Below the pieces are notes generated by a model, which saw only the letters and a list, made by a program, of their open reading frames with translations, did no database searches and was not told the origin of the DNA. From Bacteroides salyersiae WAL 10018 = DSM 18765 = JCM 12988 (GTDB lineage: Bacteria; Bacteroidota; Bacteroidia; Bacteroidales; Bacteroidaceae), in NCBI RefSeq assembly GCF_000381365.1, contig NZ_KB905467.1:551604-615603 (forward strand): a stretch of 64,000 nucleotides of DNA. The letters run 5' to 3'. Below are positions 1 to 9,360 of this stretch, piece by piece (the stretch's first letter is position 1; each line of letters starts with the position of its first letter). The translations under genes were made by a program, and so were the position numbers.

Positions 1-1
1 A

Positions 2-247
2 AAAGGGTATATGGTTGAAATCAATTCCAAGGCTTATCATCTTTACGGCACATTTTTTCCGAACGAACGTTACTTTCCGTTGTTGAAAGAATTGGGTATC
101 CGTGTGATGGTGAATAGTGATGCCCATTATCCCGAAAAAATCAATGCCGGACGTCCGGAAGCGCTGGCGGCTTTAAAACGTGCAGGATTCAGTACGGTGA
201 TGGAGATGCATCAGGGAAAGTGGGTGGAATGTGATTTGGCAAAGTGA
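2..247 (+). CDS. PHP-domain phosphoesterase, C-terminal part
   Basis: The reading frame is open from the first complete codon at base 2, so the gene begins upstream of the window and only its last ~82 residues are present. The fragment shows two features of the PHP metal-dependent phosphoesterase superfamily (histidinol-phosphatase and YcdX-like proteins). One is a strand reading VEINSKAYH, the other is a metal-ligand loop MVNSDAHYPEKI with the conserved S-D-A-H. The end (ALAALKRAGFSTV) matches the closing helix of the barrel. In the family such proteins hydrolyse phosphomonoesters with a trinuclear metal centre. The specific substrate cannot be told from this fragment. The next gene starts 80 bp downstream on the same strand. 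Confidence 0.8.
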   Translation, partial: KGYMVEINSKAYHLYGTFFPNERYFPLLKELGIRVMVNSDAHYPEKINAGRPEALAALKRAGFSTVMEMHQGKWVECDLAK

Positions 248-327
248 AAGAGAAAAAGGCCAATCATTTCCGGTGGAAAGATTGAAAGTAAACAGGAAAT
301 GCCTATCTTTATAGAGAATAAAAATAT

Positions 328-1899
328 ATGGAAAAAAGAATTTATCCTATTGGCATACAGAATTTTGAGAAGCTGCGCAAAGACGGTTATGTCTATGTGG
401 ACAAGACCGCATGGGTACATCGGCTGGTGACCACCGGCAGTTACTATTTTCTGAGTCGTCCGCGCCGCTTCGGTAAAAGTCTGCTGATTTCCACCCTTGA
501 AGCCTATTTTTTAGGAAAGCGTGAACTGTTTAAAGGGTTGGCGATAGAACAGCTGGAGGAGAATTGGACGGTGCGTCCGGTCTTTCATCTCGACTTGAAT
601 ATCGGCAAATATGACATACCCGGAAGTCTGGATGACATGCTGGAAAAGAACGTTGCCAAATGGGAAGAGCTTTATGGCGCCAACAAATCGGAACGTACGA
701 TTGCCTTGCGTTTTGCCGGTGTTATAGAGCGTGCTGTGGAAAAGACGGGACATCGTGTCGCTATTCTGGTGGACGAATATGACAAGCCTATGTTGCAGGC
801 CATCGGTAATCCTGAATTGCAAAAGGAGTTCTGTAATACCTTGAAGCCTTTCTATGGTGTGTTGAAAAGTATGGACGGCTACATCAAGTTAGGATTTCTG
901 ACAGGAGTCACGAAGTTTGGAAAAGTGAGTGTGTTCAGTGACTTGAACAACTTGAAGGATATCTCCATGCGTCGTGATTATAACGATATTTGCGGTATCA
1001 CGGATGAAGAACTGCATCAGTATTTTGACAAAGACCTGCATCTTCTTGCCGAAGCGCAGAATATGGATTATGATAGCGTGTGCCTTGAAATGAAGAAACG
1101 TTATGACGGCTATCATTTTAATTTCAACACTCCCGGTATCTACAATCCTTTCAGTCTGCTCAATACGTTCGACTCTATGGCATTCGGCAATTACTGGTTT
1201 GCTACAGGTACTCCCTCTTACTTGGTTTACCTGCTGAAAAAGCATAATTACCGGTTGGAAGAAATTCAGGGAGTGGAGGTTACGGCAGATGTGCTGGACA
1301 GTATCGATTCGGAAGGTACTCATCCCATTCCTGTTATCTATCAGAGCGGATATCTGACTATAAAGGATTACGACAGCCGTTTTAGACTTTATACGTTGGA
1401 TTATCCTAATCAGGAAGTAGAGGAAGGCTTTTTGAATTATCTGATGCCTTTCTATACAGACAAGAGTGAATCTGAAGCACCGTTTGAAATCCGCAAGTTT
1501 GTATCTGAGGTGGAACATGCGAAAGTGGACGGTTTTTTCCGTCGTCTGCAGAGCTTCTTTGCGGATGCTCCCTACGAGGTGATTGTCGGTCAGGAGCCGC
1601 AACGTAATGTGGAGTTGTTTTTTCAGAACGTGCTTTTTATCGTGTTCAAGATGATGGGCTTTTATGTTCGGGTGGAATACCATACGAACCGGGGGCGTGT
1701 GGACTTGGTGCTGACAACCGATCATTATATCTACCTTATGGAATTCAAACAGGACGCTACGGCTGCAGAGGCTTTGGCGCAAATCAATGAGAAACGTTAC
1801 GGGCAATCTTTTCAAAATGATCCTCGACGGCTGTTCAAGATAGGTGTGAGTTTTAGTAGTAAGGCCAGAAATATAGAGGAGTGGGTAATGGAAGAATAA
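328..1899 (+). CDS. AAA-ATPase-like / PD-(D/E)XK nuclease-family protein
   Basis: A 523-residue protein of the two-domain family that is abundant in Bacteroides (AAA-ATPase-like N-terminal domain, PD-(D/E)XK nuclease-superfamily C-terminal domain). The N-terminus reads IGIQNFEKLRKDGYVYVDKT and is followed by an atypical Walker A, SRPRRFGKSLL, at ~residue 46. Walker B is VAILVDEYDKPM near residue 150. The C-terminal nuclease-like core is RGRVDLVL...YLMEFKQD near residues 455-475, with the acidic and lysine positions of the fold. The molecular role of the family is not established; a defence or mobile-element link is often suggested. It stands alone, is followed by a strong terminator, and has a close paralogue at 48117-49676. 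ATG at 328 is the natural start because it matches the N-terminus of the paralogue. Confidence 0.88.
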   Translation: MEKRIYPIGIQNFEKLRKDGYVYVDKTAWVHRLVTTGSYYFLSRPRRFGKSLLISTLEAYFLGKRELFKGLAIEQLEENWTVRPVFHLDLNIGKYDIPGSLDDMLEKNVAKWEELYGANKSERTIALRFAGVIERAVEKTGHRVAILVDEYDKPMLQAIGNPELQKEFCNTLKPFYGVLKSMDGYIKLGFLTGVTKFGKVSVFSDLNNLKDISMRRDYNDICGITDEELHQYFDKDLHLLAEAQNMDYDSVCLEMKKRYDGYHFNFNTPGIYNPFSLLNTFDSMAFGNYWFATGTPSYLVYLLKKHNYRLEEIQGVEVTADVLDSIDSEGTHPIPVIYQSGYLTIKDYDSRFRLYTLDYPNQEVEEGFLNYLMPFYTDKSESEAPFEIRKFVSEVEHAKVDGFFRRLQSFFADAPYEVIVGQEPQRNVELFFQNVLFIVFKMMGFYVRVEYHTNRGRVDLVLTTDHYIYLMEFKQDATAAEALAQINEKRYGQSFQNDPRRLFKIGVSFSSKARNIEEWVMEE

Positions 1900-1948
1900 A
1901 TTCAGTTTCTTCCGTCATTTCAAAAAGAGAGATCATCCAAGATAAAAG

Positions 1949-2003
1949 AAGAGACCATTCATAATACTTGTATATTGGCAAGTATATGAACGGTCTCTTT
2001 TTT
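1949..2003 (+). terminator. Rho-independent terminator after the AAA-ATPase-like gene
   Basis: Outer arms AAGAGACC (1949-1956) and GGTCTCTT (1992-1999) extend through a further TTCAT/ATGAA pairing with one mismatch. An inner stem ATACTTG/CAAGTAT closes the loop. The right arm runs into TTTTTTT. It lies 50 bp after the stop at 1899 and just before the end of the convergent gene at 2056, so it may serve both strands. Confidence 0.85.
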
Positions 2004-2055
2004 GGGGTCAGTAGGGATGAGAAGATTTTTGGGGAAGCGTCTGATTCTTTCCTCT

Positions 2056-3291
2056 CTATTCCGTTCTTTTACAGGAGTTAGCTTGCAGGAACTCATTGAG
2101 TACCGTCTCATAATTTCCGTGTATCAGGATGTGATGATTTCCTAACGGGTTCTTTAAGAAATAATCGGCAGGTGTATCCAGTTTGACGCGTACCTGTGTG
2201 CGGCACATATTGATATAGTTCGTATTTTCGGTGAGTGTGCCTGTGGAAAGATAATATTCGTCCAGGCATTCTCCACCACATTTTAGGATGGTGACGTCTC
2301 CTGTAGGCAAAATTCCTTGAATACCGATCCCTGTTTCCGTTTCAAAATGATTACGGATCACATACTTTTCCGTCTGTTTTAATCCAACGGTACAGTGAGC
2401 CAGAATAATCTCATTGGTTCGGGCATTGATCATGGAAGGATTAGCCATAAATCCGGCCTTTCCGGTCAATGCTTTGGCTGCTAACAACGTGAATATGGAT
2501 TGCAGGTCACCCTCACATCCGGCAAGTATACCTTCATCGTTCAGCATAGCCAATGCCAGACAGCCGGTAGTGCCGATCTGCTCTATTATCTTGAAACAAC
2601 TTAAAGTGACTGCACTCAGCTTTTCTTCTTTGCATATTCTTTTCACGGCCCGGTAGAGACGCATTGCTTTTAGCATGTCTTCCGGAGTCCCCTCCCGGCA
2701 AGCCAGTGCCTGCGAAGCGACGGCAGCGCAGGAAGCACCCACCTCATTGTCATTGATGCGTTCGTAAATTTTGTACACCCGTTCGAGGGGGATATTGATG
2801 TATTCCACTCCCCAGCGACGCTTGGCCAGCAAATAATCTACATTGCTGGCTACGAGCCATGAAGAGGGTGTTCCGATAACGCCTATGCGCATTCCGTACA
2901 AAGAACGTTGTGCCTGGAAGTTATTATATAAAATCTGTATACGTTTTATGATGGATGGGAGTTCTCCGTGGAGAATTTCGCTTTTCATACCCCGGTTACG
3001 GAGCCAGGAAGATATTTCAAGCGCTGCTGCGAGTGAGTTTTGCATGCCGTCTGCCAGAAGGATGGCAGGGCGGGGGAGAGATTCAAAATGTTGTATAACC
3101 AGTCTTTCTACTCCGCCGGTGGCTATGAAGATGATTTTGAAATCATCATTGCTCAGCTTGTCGATATCCTCATAATTAACAAACCGGACCGTGAAATATT
3201 TCTCTAATTCATTCAATATCACTTCGTGCGAATTGAGTGCAGAAGCCTGTTTGTGTAGTAGTGACGCAAACGTAATGAGGTTTATGGTCAT
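2056..3291 (-). CDS. FucI-fold isomerase-like protein
   Basis: A 411-residue cytoplasmic protein without signal peptide. Its C-terminal half resembles the L-fucose/L-arabinose isomerase-like superfamily. The segment GCEGDLQSIFTLLAAKALTG near residue 258 corresponds to the conserved acidic metal-site region, and ARTNEIILAHCTVGL shortly after supplies a conserved His. The N-terminal half is a Rossmann-like domain of the sort seen in this fold. The length is clearly shorter than classic FucI (~590 residues), so this belongs to the shorter 'fucose isomerase-like' group whose substrates are mostly unknown. No sugar kinase or aldolase is adjacent. A TACATTTG promoter box lies 30 bp upstream on the minus strand, and the gene is divergent from the aminotransferase. 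Confidence 0.7.
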   Translation of the reverse strand: MTINLITFASLLHKQASALNSHEVILNELEKYFTVRFVNYEDIDKLSNDDFKIIFIATGGVERLVIQHFESLPRPAILLADGMQNSLAAALEISSWLRNRGMKSEILHGELPSIIKRIQILYNNFQAQRSLYGMRIGVIGTPSSWLVASNVDYLLAKRRWGVEYINIPLERVYKIYERINDNEVGASCAAVASQALACREGTPEDMLKAMRLYRAVKRICKEEKLSAVTLSCFKIIEQIGTTGCLALAMLNDEGILAGCEGDLQSIFTLLAAKALTGKAGFMANPSMINARTNEIILAHCTVGLKQTEKYVIRNHFETETGIGIQGILPTGDVTILKCGGECLDEYYLSTGTLTENTNYINMCRTQVRVKLDTPADYFLKNPLGNHHILIHGNYETVLNEFLQANSCKRTE

Positions 3292-3320
3292 TATGGTATT
3301 GTTTTGGGTTTTGTATATGA

Positions 3321-3328
3321 CAAATGTA
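3321..3328 (-). promoter_or_regulatory. Bacteroides -7 box for the isomerase-like gene
   Basis: On the minus strand these bases read TACATTTG, a match to the Bacteroidetes -7 consensus TAnnTTTG. It is placed 30 bp before the start codon at 3291. No clear -33 TTTG was found at the usual distance. Confidence 0.6.
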
Positions 3329-3412
3329 TAGCTTTCTTTTCATAATACCATAACGTTTTTACCCTTGATAAGGTTTTTAAAGTTTTTATGTCTCTGTGTC
3401 CGATTTATTGTG

Positions 3413-3420
3413 TACATTTG
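3413..3420 (+). promoter_or_regulatory. Bacteroides -7 box for the aminotransferase gene
   Basis: TACATTTG matches the TAnnTTTG consensus and lies 48 bp upstream of the ATG at 3468. Together with the box at 3321-3328 it makes a compact divergent promoter region. The -33 element is weak. Confidence 0.6.
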
Positions 3421-3467
3421 CCCTCTCTAATTAAAAATAGTAAATCGATAAATAAGTAAATAACATT

Positions 3468-4667
3468 ATGCCAACAATATCCATTCGCGGAAACGAGATG
3501 CCTGCATCTCCTATCAGAAAGCTGGCTCCTTTGGCTGATGCAGCAAAGCAAAGAGGGGTACATGTGTTTCACCTGAACATCGGACAGCCGGATCTGCCCA
3601 CACCTCAGGTCGCGATTGATGCCATACGTAATATTGACCGTAAAGTATTGGAGTATAGCCCGAGTGCGGGATATCGCAGCTACCGGGAGAAATTGGTAGG
3701 ATATTATGCAAAGTTCAATATCAACCTGACGGCTGATGATATAATTATCACTTCCGGAGGTTCGGAAGCGGTGCTTTTTTCATTCCTTTCCTGTCTGAAT
3801 CCGGGTGATGAAATTATTGTACCCGAACCGGCATATGCCAATTACATGGCTTTTGCCATCTCTGCCGGAGCAAAAATACGTACCATTGCCACTACCATCG
3901 AAGAGGGCTTTTCCTTGCCTAAGGTAGAGAAGTTCGAAGAACTGATCAACGAGCGTACCAAAGCGATCTTGATTTGTAATCCGAACAATCCTACCGGGTA
4001 TTTGTATACTCGCAGAGAGATGAATCAGATACGTGATCTGGTGAAGAAATACGATCTTTTCCTCTTCTCCGATGAAGTTTACCGTGAATTTATCTATACC
4101 GGTTCTCCTTACATTTCTGCCTGTCATCTCGAAGGCATTGAAAACAATGTGGTGCTCATCGACTCGGTATCGAAACGCTATTCTGAATGTGGTATCCGTA
4201 TCGGTGCCTTGATCACGAAAAATAAGGAGATACGTGATGCTGTGATGAAATTCTGCCAGGCCCGTCTGAGTCCTCCCTTGATCGGTCAGATTGCTGCTGA
4301 GGCTTCATTGGATGCCAATGAAGATTATCTGCGTGATACCTATGATGAATATGTGGAACGTCGTAAATGCCTGATTGACGGTCTGAACCGTATTCCGGGT
4401 GTATATTCTCCTATTCCGATGGGAGCGTTTTATACTGTAGCCAAGTTGCCAGTAGACGATTCGGATAAATTCTGTGCCTGGTGTCTTTCCGATTTCGAAT
4501 ACGAAGGCCAGACAGTTTTTATGGCCCCTGCTTCCGGTTTTTATACTACTCCCGGAGCCGGACGGAATGAAGTCCGTATCGCCTATGTCTTAAAGAAAGA
4601 AGACTTGAACCGCGCGCTCTTTGTGCTTAAAAAGGCGTTGGAGGCATATCCGGGGAAGACGGAATAA
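3468..4667 (+). CDS. PLP-dependent aminotransferase, class I/II (AspB-like)
   Basis: A 399-residue fold-type I aminotransferase. Visible landmarks are the N-terminal substrate loop (NIGQPDLPTP), the cofactor-phosphate region TSGGSEAVLFS, the NPNNPTGYLYTRREM motif, FSDEVYREF (Asp and Tyr contacting the PLP ring) and the Schiff-base lysine in DSVSKRYSECGIRIG at residue 236. The C-terminus has GRNEVRIAYVL with the carboxylate-binding Arg. The family transfers amino groups between amino acids and 2-oxo acids in the cytoplasm. Aspartate or aromatic substrates are most likely, but the sequence alone does not decide. It is a single gene with its own promoter; the next gene on this strand starts 79 bp later. 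Confidence 0.92.
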   Translation: MPTISIRGNEMPASPIRKLAPLADAAKQRGVHVFHLNIGQPDLPTPQVAIDAIRNIDRKVLEYSPSAGYRSYREKLVGYYAKFNINLTADDIIITSGGSEAVLFSFLSCLNPGDEIIVPEPAYANYMAFAISAGAKIRTIATTIEEGFSLPKVEKFEELINERTKAILICNPNNPTGYLYTRREMNQIRDLVKKYDLFLFSDEVYREFIYTGSPYISACHLEGIENNVVLIDSVSKRYSECGIRIGALITKNKEIRDAVMKFCQARLSPPLIGQIAAEASLDANEDYLRDTYDEYVERRKCLIDGLNRIPGVYSPIPMGAFYTVAKLPVDDSDKFCAWCLSDFEYEGQTVFMAPASGFYTTPGAGRNEVRIAYVLKKEDLNRALFVLKKALEAYPGKTE

Positions 4668-4746
4668 ATAGAAGTGAATTGGTGATACCCCGTCAGTCAC
4701 TCGAATTGCTAATCAATTATCACTAACCCGCTAATCACTATTTTCT

Positions 4747-5991
4747 ATGTCTTTTCCCCTCTTCATAGCTCGTCGCCTTTATCGTGATACCGATGGTGGG
4801 AAACAGGTATCGCGGCCGGCTGTTCTCATCGCTATGGTGGGGATTGCTATTGGTTTGGCAGTGATGATCATTACGGTGGCCGTAGTGATTGGATTTAAGA
4901 GGGAGGTGCGTAATAAGGTGACCGGTTTCGGGTCTCATATCCAGATTACTAATTTCGATGCTGTCCGGTCATACGAAACTCATCCTGTGGTGGTGGGTGA
5001 CAGTATGTTGGCTGCTTTGGCGGCTAATCCGGACATAAAGCATGTGCAGCGTTACTCCACAAAGCCGGGGATGATTAAGACGGACGATGCTTTCCAAGGA
5101 ATGGTTCTGAAAGGAGTAGGGCCGGAGTTTGATGCCACGTTTTTTCGTGACAATCTGTTGGAAGGTGAGATTCCGGCTTTCAGCGATTCGGCTGCCACCG
5201 GACAGGTGGTCATATCAAAAGCACTTGTCGATAAGTTGAAGCTAAAATTGGGGGATAAGATATTTACTTATTATATCCAGGACAATGTGCGGGTTCGTCC
5301 GTTGACCGTTACCGGGATTTATCAGACTAACTTTTCGGAATATGATAACCTGTTCCTGCTGACGGATTTATATACCGTAAACCGGTTGAATAATTGGAAA
5401 CCCGATCAAGTGAGCGGTGCGGAGTTGCAAGTGAAGGATTATGACCGTTTGCCAGACATCACCTATGAGGTGGCCGAAAGCACGGATAACCGGGCGGATA
5501 AATATGGCGGTGTATATTTTGTGCAGAATATAGAGGAGTCCAATCCTCAGATATTCGAGTGGCTTGGCTTGCTCGATCTGAATGTGTGGGTGATTTTGAT
5601 TCTGATGATCGGGGTAGCAGGCTTTACCATGATTTCCGGTTTGCTGATTATTATTATCGAACGTACCAACATGATCGGTATCCTGAAAGCTTTGGGAGCG
5701 AATAACCTTACGATCCGTAAAGTGTTTCTTTGGTTTTCGGTATTCCTGATAGGCAAGGGGATGATTTGGGGAAATGCTATCGGATTGGTATTCTGTCTCA
5801 TACAGTCACAGTTTCATCTTTTCAAATTGGATCCCGAAAGTTATTATGTCGATTCGGTACCTGTCTCTTTTAATGTTTGGCTTTTTCTGCTCATCAATGC
5901 CGGTACCTTGCTTGCTTCTGTACTAATGTTGTTGGGGCCTTCTTATCTGATTACCAAGATAAATCCGGCCAGCTCCATGCGATACGAATAA
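4747..5991 (+). CDS. ABC transporter permease of the FtsX/LolC/MacB type
   Basis: A 414-residue inner-membrane protein with the standard topology: one transmembrane helix near the N-terminus (residues ~24-46, AVLIAMVGIAIGLAVMIITV), a large periplasmic MacB-like domain to about residue 270, then three transmembrane helices forming the FtsX domain. The opening FPLFIARRLYRD and the coupling segment ERTNMIGILKALGANNLTIRKVF are typical of LolC/E-like permeases. These move lipoproteins or other substrates out of the inner membrane with a separate ATPase. No ATPase gene is adjacent. The short spacer before it (4682-4740) holds small imperfect repeats of GCTAATCA/ATCACTA. Confidence 0.88.
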   Translation: MSFPLFIARRLYRDTDGGKQVSRPAVLIAMVGIAIGLAVMIITVAVVIGFKREVRNKVTGFGSHIQITNFDAVRSYETHPVVVGDSMLAALAANPDIKHVQRYSTKPGMIKTDDAFQGMVLKGVGPEFDATFFRDNLLEGEIPAFSDSAATGQVVISKALVDKLKLKLGDKIFTYYIQDNVRVRPLTVTGIYQTNFSEYDNLFLLTDLYTVNRLNNWKPDQVSGAELQVKDYDRLPDITYEVAESTDNRADKYGGVYFVQNIEESNPQIFEWLGLLDLNVWVILILMIGVAGFTMISGLLIIIIERTNMIGILKALGANNLTIRKVFLWFSVFLIGKGMIWGNAIGLVFCLIQSQFHLFKLDPESYYVDSVPVSFNVWLFLLINAGTLLASVLMLLGPSYLITKINPASSMRYE

Positions 5992-6030
5992 CAGGAGGGC
6001 CGGATCTGTTCTGACGGGATATTATGATTG

Positions 6031-6963
6031 TTAATATTCCAGTTCTACTTTGACCGGGAAATGATCCGACGGTGTACGTGCTTCATAACTTTCAATGGAG
6101 ATCTCTTCCGGGCAGTCCTTGACATTTGCTTTTTCCGTACCTGTGGCTTTAGTGCTTCTGTAAGTATCTGTCAATACCCCGTATTTTTTTACTTTAAATA
6201 ACGGCGATACGAATACATGGTCGATGCGGCTTTCTGTAAAGTTGTTCGGATCGAAGCTGTTGAAAGTTCCGTTGGTTGCATAGCGGAAATCTGCGGATTC
6301 ATAAGAGTCTTTCAACACTCCATTGCTTACTAATGCTTTATAGGAACTGTGTGTCTGGTCTACATTGAAATCTCCTGTGAGGATAGCCGGCAGATTGGCT
6401 CCGAGTTCTTTCATCTTCTCCTGTACGAGGAAGGCACTTTCCACCCGCGCTTTTTTTCCGATGTGATCCATATGCAGATTGAAGAAAAGGAACTCGAATC
6501 CGGTATCTTTGCATTTGAAGTGTCCCCAGCTACAAATACGGGGCAATACCGCGTCCCATCCGATACTTGCCGTATCGGGTGTTTCCGAAAGCCAGAAATC
6601 TCCTTTTTTAATAAGATCGAATTTATCCGTACGATAGAATATAGCCGAATGTTCTCCTGCTTCTTTGCCGTCATTACGCCCTACGCCGATATATTCATAT
6701 CCCGGTAAAGCGGCTTTCATGTCTTCCAGTTGCCGGATATATCCTTCTTGAGTACCGAAAATGTCGAAACCGTGGTATTGTATCAGTTTGGCCATCACGG
6801 GATAACGTTTTCCCCAGCCATTGCCTGCGGCAGAATCTTCTGCATTGGCATAACGAAGGTTGTAAGATGCTGTCGTAAACGAACCGTTTTCGGCTGTTTT
6901 TTGATTCTGGCAGCTCAATAGTCCTATTAATAGGACAGTCATAATTAAAATTTTGTTTTTCAT
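6031..6963 (-). CDS. Secreted endonuclease/exonuclease/phosphatase-family hydrolase
   Basis: A 310-residue EEP-superfamily protein with a lipoprotein signal (LLIGLLSC, lipidated Cys at ~18). Motifs in order: YNLRYAN near the start, GTQEGYIRQLE (metal-binding Glu), FNLHMDH, LTGDFNVD, SRIDHVFVS and the terminal catalytic PSDHFPVK. All catalytic positions look intact. The family includes phosphodiesterases, phosphatases and secreted DNases; Bacteroides copies are usually annotated only as EEP-family. It would act in the periplasm or on the cell surface. It converges with the permease gene (40 bp between stops). Confidence 0.87.
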   Translation of the reverse strand: MKNKILIMTVLLIGLLSCQNQKTAENGSFTTASYNLRYANAEDSAAGNGWGKRYPVMAKLIQYHGFDIFGTQEGYIRQLEDMKAALPGYEYIGVGRNDGKEAGEHSAIFYRTDKFDLIKKGDFWLSETPDTASIGWDAVLPRICSWGHFKCKDTGFEFLFFNLHMDHIGKKARVESAFLVQEKMKELGANLPAILTGDFNVDQTHSSYKALVSNGVLKDSYESADFRYATNGTFNSFDPNNFTESRIDHVFVSPLFKVKKYGVLTDTYRSTKATGTEKANVKDCPEEISIESYEARTPSDHFPVKVELEY

Positions 6964-7000
6964 AAAATATCTGATAAGAGTTTTTTAGAATTGAGTGCCT

Positions 7001-8200
7001 CTAACGTCTCATGAAGTCTCCTTTACCGCGATATAGGCGGTAAAGCTTGAGTTGGAGGGTTTGTAAAGGCTGCAGCAGGTCGAATAGGAGCAGGGAGAAG
7101 TAATAATGACGGTTTTCTTCCTGATCGGTTGCTGTTTTATTGATGACGATGGCTTGCACGGTATAACGCAACAGCCAGATAAAGAAAGCGATGCCGGCTA
7201 CCAGCCAGTGCGAGTGAATGATTCCGAATACGATACCGGCTATACAAGCCACATAGAACAGCAGGCGGGAACATGTCTCGAAGCCCAGCAGATAGCGTTG
7301 GGCACCTTTGTAGTAACGTGCCGTAGCCATATAGCTCACTCTTTCTTCTTTCCAGTCCTTGTATCTTTCTATGGGTTGCATTCTCATGATGGCACGGGCA
7401 TTGGTTTCCACCCGGGTATTTTCCGTATTGGCTATCTGATTGATGAACAGGTCGTCTTCTCCCCGTTGCAGGTTCAAGTGCGTGGAATATCCTTTTTGTT
7501 TGAAAAAAAGTTCTTTTCTGTAAGCGAGGTTTCGTCCCAATCCCATGTAAGGCTTTCCGGCAAGGGCAAAGCCTAAATAGCGCAGTGAAGTAAACAAGGT
7601 ATTGAACGATATTCGTTTGTGCAGCCATCCTTTGCCACGTTCATATCCACTGTATCCCAATACGATTTGGGTATGCGGAGTAAAGTTACGGGCCATCAGG
7701 CGCAGCCATTGATTGCTTGCGGGCTGGCAGTTGGCTTCGGTGAACACCAGCCAGTCATGTTTGCTTGCCTTGATACCCAATGTCAGTGCCAGTTTTTTAC
7801 GGCTGATATACCGGGCGCTGTCCGGAGTGAAACTGTGATACAGGTGTTGGTATTTTTCTTCAAAAGCGGACAGTACGGCTTCGCTTTCATCCGTAGAGCC
7901 GTCATTGATGACGATTACTTCAAACTGCGGATAATCCTGTTCCAGGATAGCCGGAAGGAAACGGCGCAGATTTTCTGATTCGTTACGTGCACAGATCACG
8001 ACCGACAGGGGAGGAAGTTCCTTTGTGAAGTGCAGTTCGTTTTTCCGGTCGGTGATATTCCGCATATGTATCCGGTTGTAAATTCCCAGATAGTAAATGT
8101 ATTGGATAATCAGAAAAACTCCTGCCACTGATAATAATATCAGTTCTGCCATACTGAATGTAAATGCTTCCATTGATGTAATGTCGTTTTTAGGATACAA
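7001..8200 (-). CDS. Membrane glycosyltransferase family 2
   Basis: A 399-residue protein. An N-terminal transmembrane helix (ELILLSVAGVFLIIQYIYYL) is followed by a GT2 catalytic domain: LSVVICARNESENL with the nucleotide-sugar binding start, VIVINDGSTDES, the TEANCQP region and QRGEDDLFINQ with the catalytic-base Glu-Asp. Two or more transmembrane helices near residues 305-350 close the protein. This layout is that of processive or membrane-anchored GT2 enzymes that build cell-surface glycans from the cytoplasmic face. The acceptor is unknown. It is on the same strand as the EEP gene (37 bp) and the AI-2E-type transporter (42 bp) and may be cotranscribed with either. Confidence 0.9.
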   Translation of the reverse strand: MYPKNDITSMEAFTFSMAELILLSVAGVFLIIQYIYYLGIYNRIHMRNITDRKNELHFTKELPPLSVVICARNESENLRRFLPAILEQDYPQFEVIVINDGSTDESEAVLSAFEEKYQHLYHSFTPDSARYISRKKLALTLGIKASKHDWLVFTEANCQPASNQWLRLMARNFTPHTQIVLGYSGYERGKGWLHKRISFNTLFTSLRYLGFALAGKPYMGLGRNLAYRKELFFKQKGYSTHLNLQRGEDDLFINQIANTENTRVETNARAIMRMQPIERYKDWKEERVSYMATARYYKGAQRYLLGFETCSRLLFYVACIAGIVFGIIHSHWLVAGIAFFIWLLRYTVQAIVINKTATDQEENRHYYFSLLLFDLLQPLQTLQLKLYRLYRGKGDFMRR

Positions 8201-8242
8201 AAGTACGCAAATTTTCGGTAGGATACATGCTTTGCCAAGCGG

Positions 8243-9271
8243 TTATTTTCGTGTGTCGAGATATTCTCTTTTGAACATATCGACAAACAGGAAGAACAAG
8301 GAAAGCAGTAACGGTCCGAAGATCACTCCCATGAATCCGAACAACGACAGGCCGATGACTACCCCGAAAATAGTAATGAGCGGATGAGTGTCGGCCATCT
8401 TCTTTTGTAGGATAAAGCGTATCAGGTTATCGAGTTGCGAGACGATAATACCACCGTAGGCTGCCAGCCCGATGGCATTTGGCCAGTCTCCGGTCAGGGC
8501 CATATAGACGGCGACGGGGAACCAGATCAAGCCTGTACCCACCATTGGGATAACCGTGGCGAAACAGGTGAGGAAACCGAGCAACAATGCATTGGGGGCT
8601 CCGAATATGAAATAGCCGATCATGGCAACTCCTCCTTGTATGACGGCTAAAAGAGGAATACCTATGGCATTGGATCGGACAATCATATTGATCTCATGTA
8701 TCACGTGTTCCGTATTGGTTGCATTAAAAGGCAGGATGGCATTGACATATGTTTCCATCTTTATACCGCCGATCAGCATGAAATACAAAACGAAGACCAG
8801 TACGAACAGATTGATGACAAAGCTGCTGATCCCTCCCATTACGGCTTGCCCGATGCGGGGAAGGGCGGATACGATAAACGAGGTCGTATCACTGCCCAAT
8901 ACGTCATAGCCTGTTTTACTTTTGATGATTCCGGCTATTTCTTCGATAGGAGCAATGATGGATTGCGGATCGAGATTGAGGTTTTGCAGTTTGTCGACCA
9001 ACATCCATACTACCAATGAAATAGGTATCAGGAAGAAGAAGACGGCTTCGGTCGTGATCAGCAGAGCGGCAGTGCTCCGTTTCATTTTTCGTTTTGTGGT
9101 AAGGCGTATCATCTGTTTTCTGACAAGGATATAGATGGTCAGTGCTCCCAGCAGTCCGCCTAAGAAAGGGGTGATTTGCTGGAACAGGACAATGCCAAGT
9201 ACGATAATGATAGCAATAAGTGAATATCTCCAGTATTGTTCTTTTACGCTCATAGTTTTATGTTTTATCAT
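8243..9271 (-). CDS. AI-2E/PerM-family transporter (UPF0118)
   Basis: A 342-residue polytopic membrane protein with about seven to eight hydrophobic segments. The paired N-terminal helices (YSLIAIIIVLGIVLF), the central loop with the conserved amphipathic region, and the C-terminal ITIFGVVIGLSLFGFMGVIFGPLLL signature (Gly-rich, GP) place it in the AI-2E/PerM family. Members have been linked to export of autoinducer-2 or ions, and most are uncharacterised. The gene lies upstream of the GT2 gene on the same strand with 42 bp between them. Confidence 0.9.
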   Translation of the reverse strand: MIKHKTMSVKEQYWRYSLIAIIIVLGIVLFQQITPFLGGLLGALTIYILVRKQMIRLTTKRKMKRSTAALLITTEAVFFFLIPISLVVWMLVDKLQNLNLDPQSIIAPIEEIAGIIKSKTGYDVLGSDTTSFIVSALPRIGQAVMGGISSFVINLFVLVFVLYFMLIGGIKMETYVNAILPFNATNTEHVIHEINMIVRSNAIGIPLLAVIQGGVAMIGYFIFGAPNALLLGFLTCFATVIPMVGTGLIWFPVAVYMALTGDWPNAIGLAAYGGIIVSQLDNLIRFILQKKMADTHPLITIFGVVIGLSLFGFMGVIFGPLLLSLFFLFVDMFKREYLDTRK

Positions 9272-9360
9272 TCATATAAACGCGAAATAAGAGAGAAAAG
9301 TTCTGGTTAGGAAAAAGTTCTTCGTACTCTTCTTTTCTTAATTAACGGTCATTGTTTCTG

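Noticed and set aside
889..1815. A 308-codon minus-strand frame
   Set aside because: It is antisense to the well-supported AAA-ATPase-like gene and its translation shows no domain, only residues expected from the reverse of that coding sequence.
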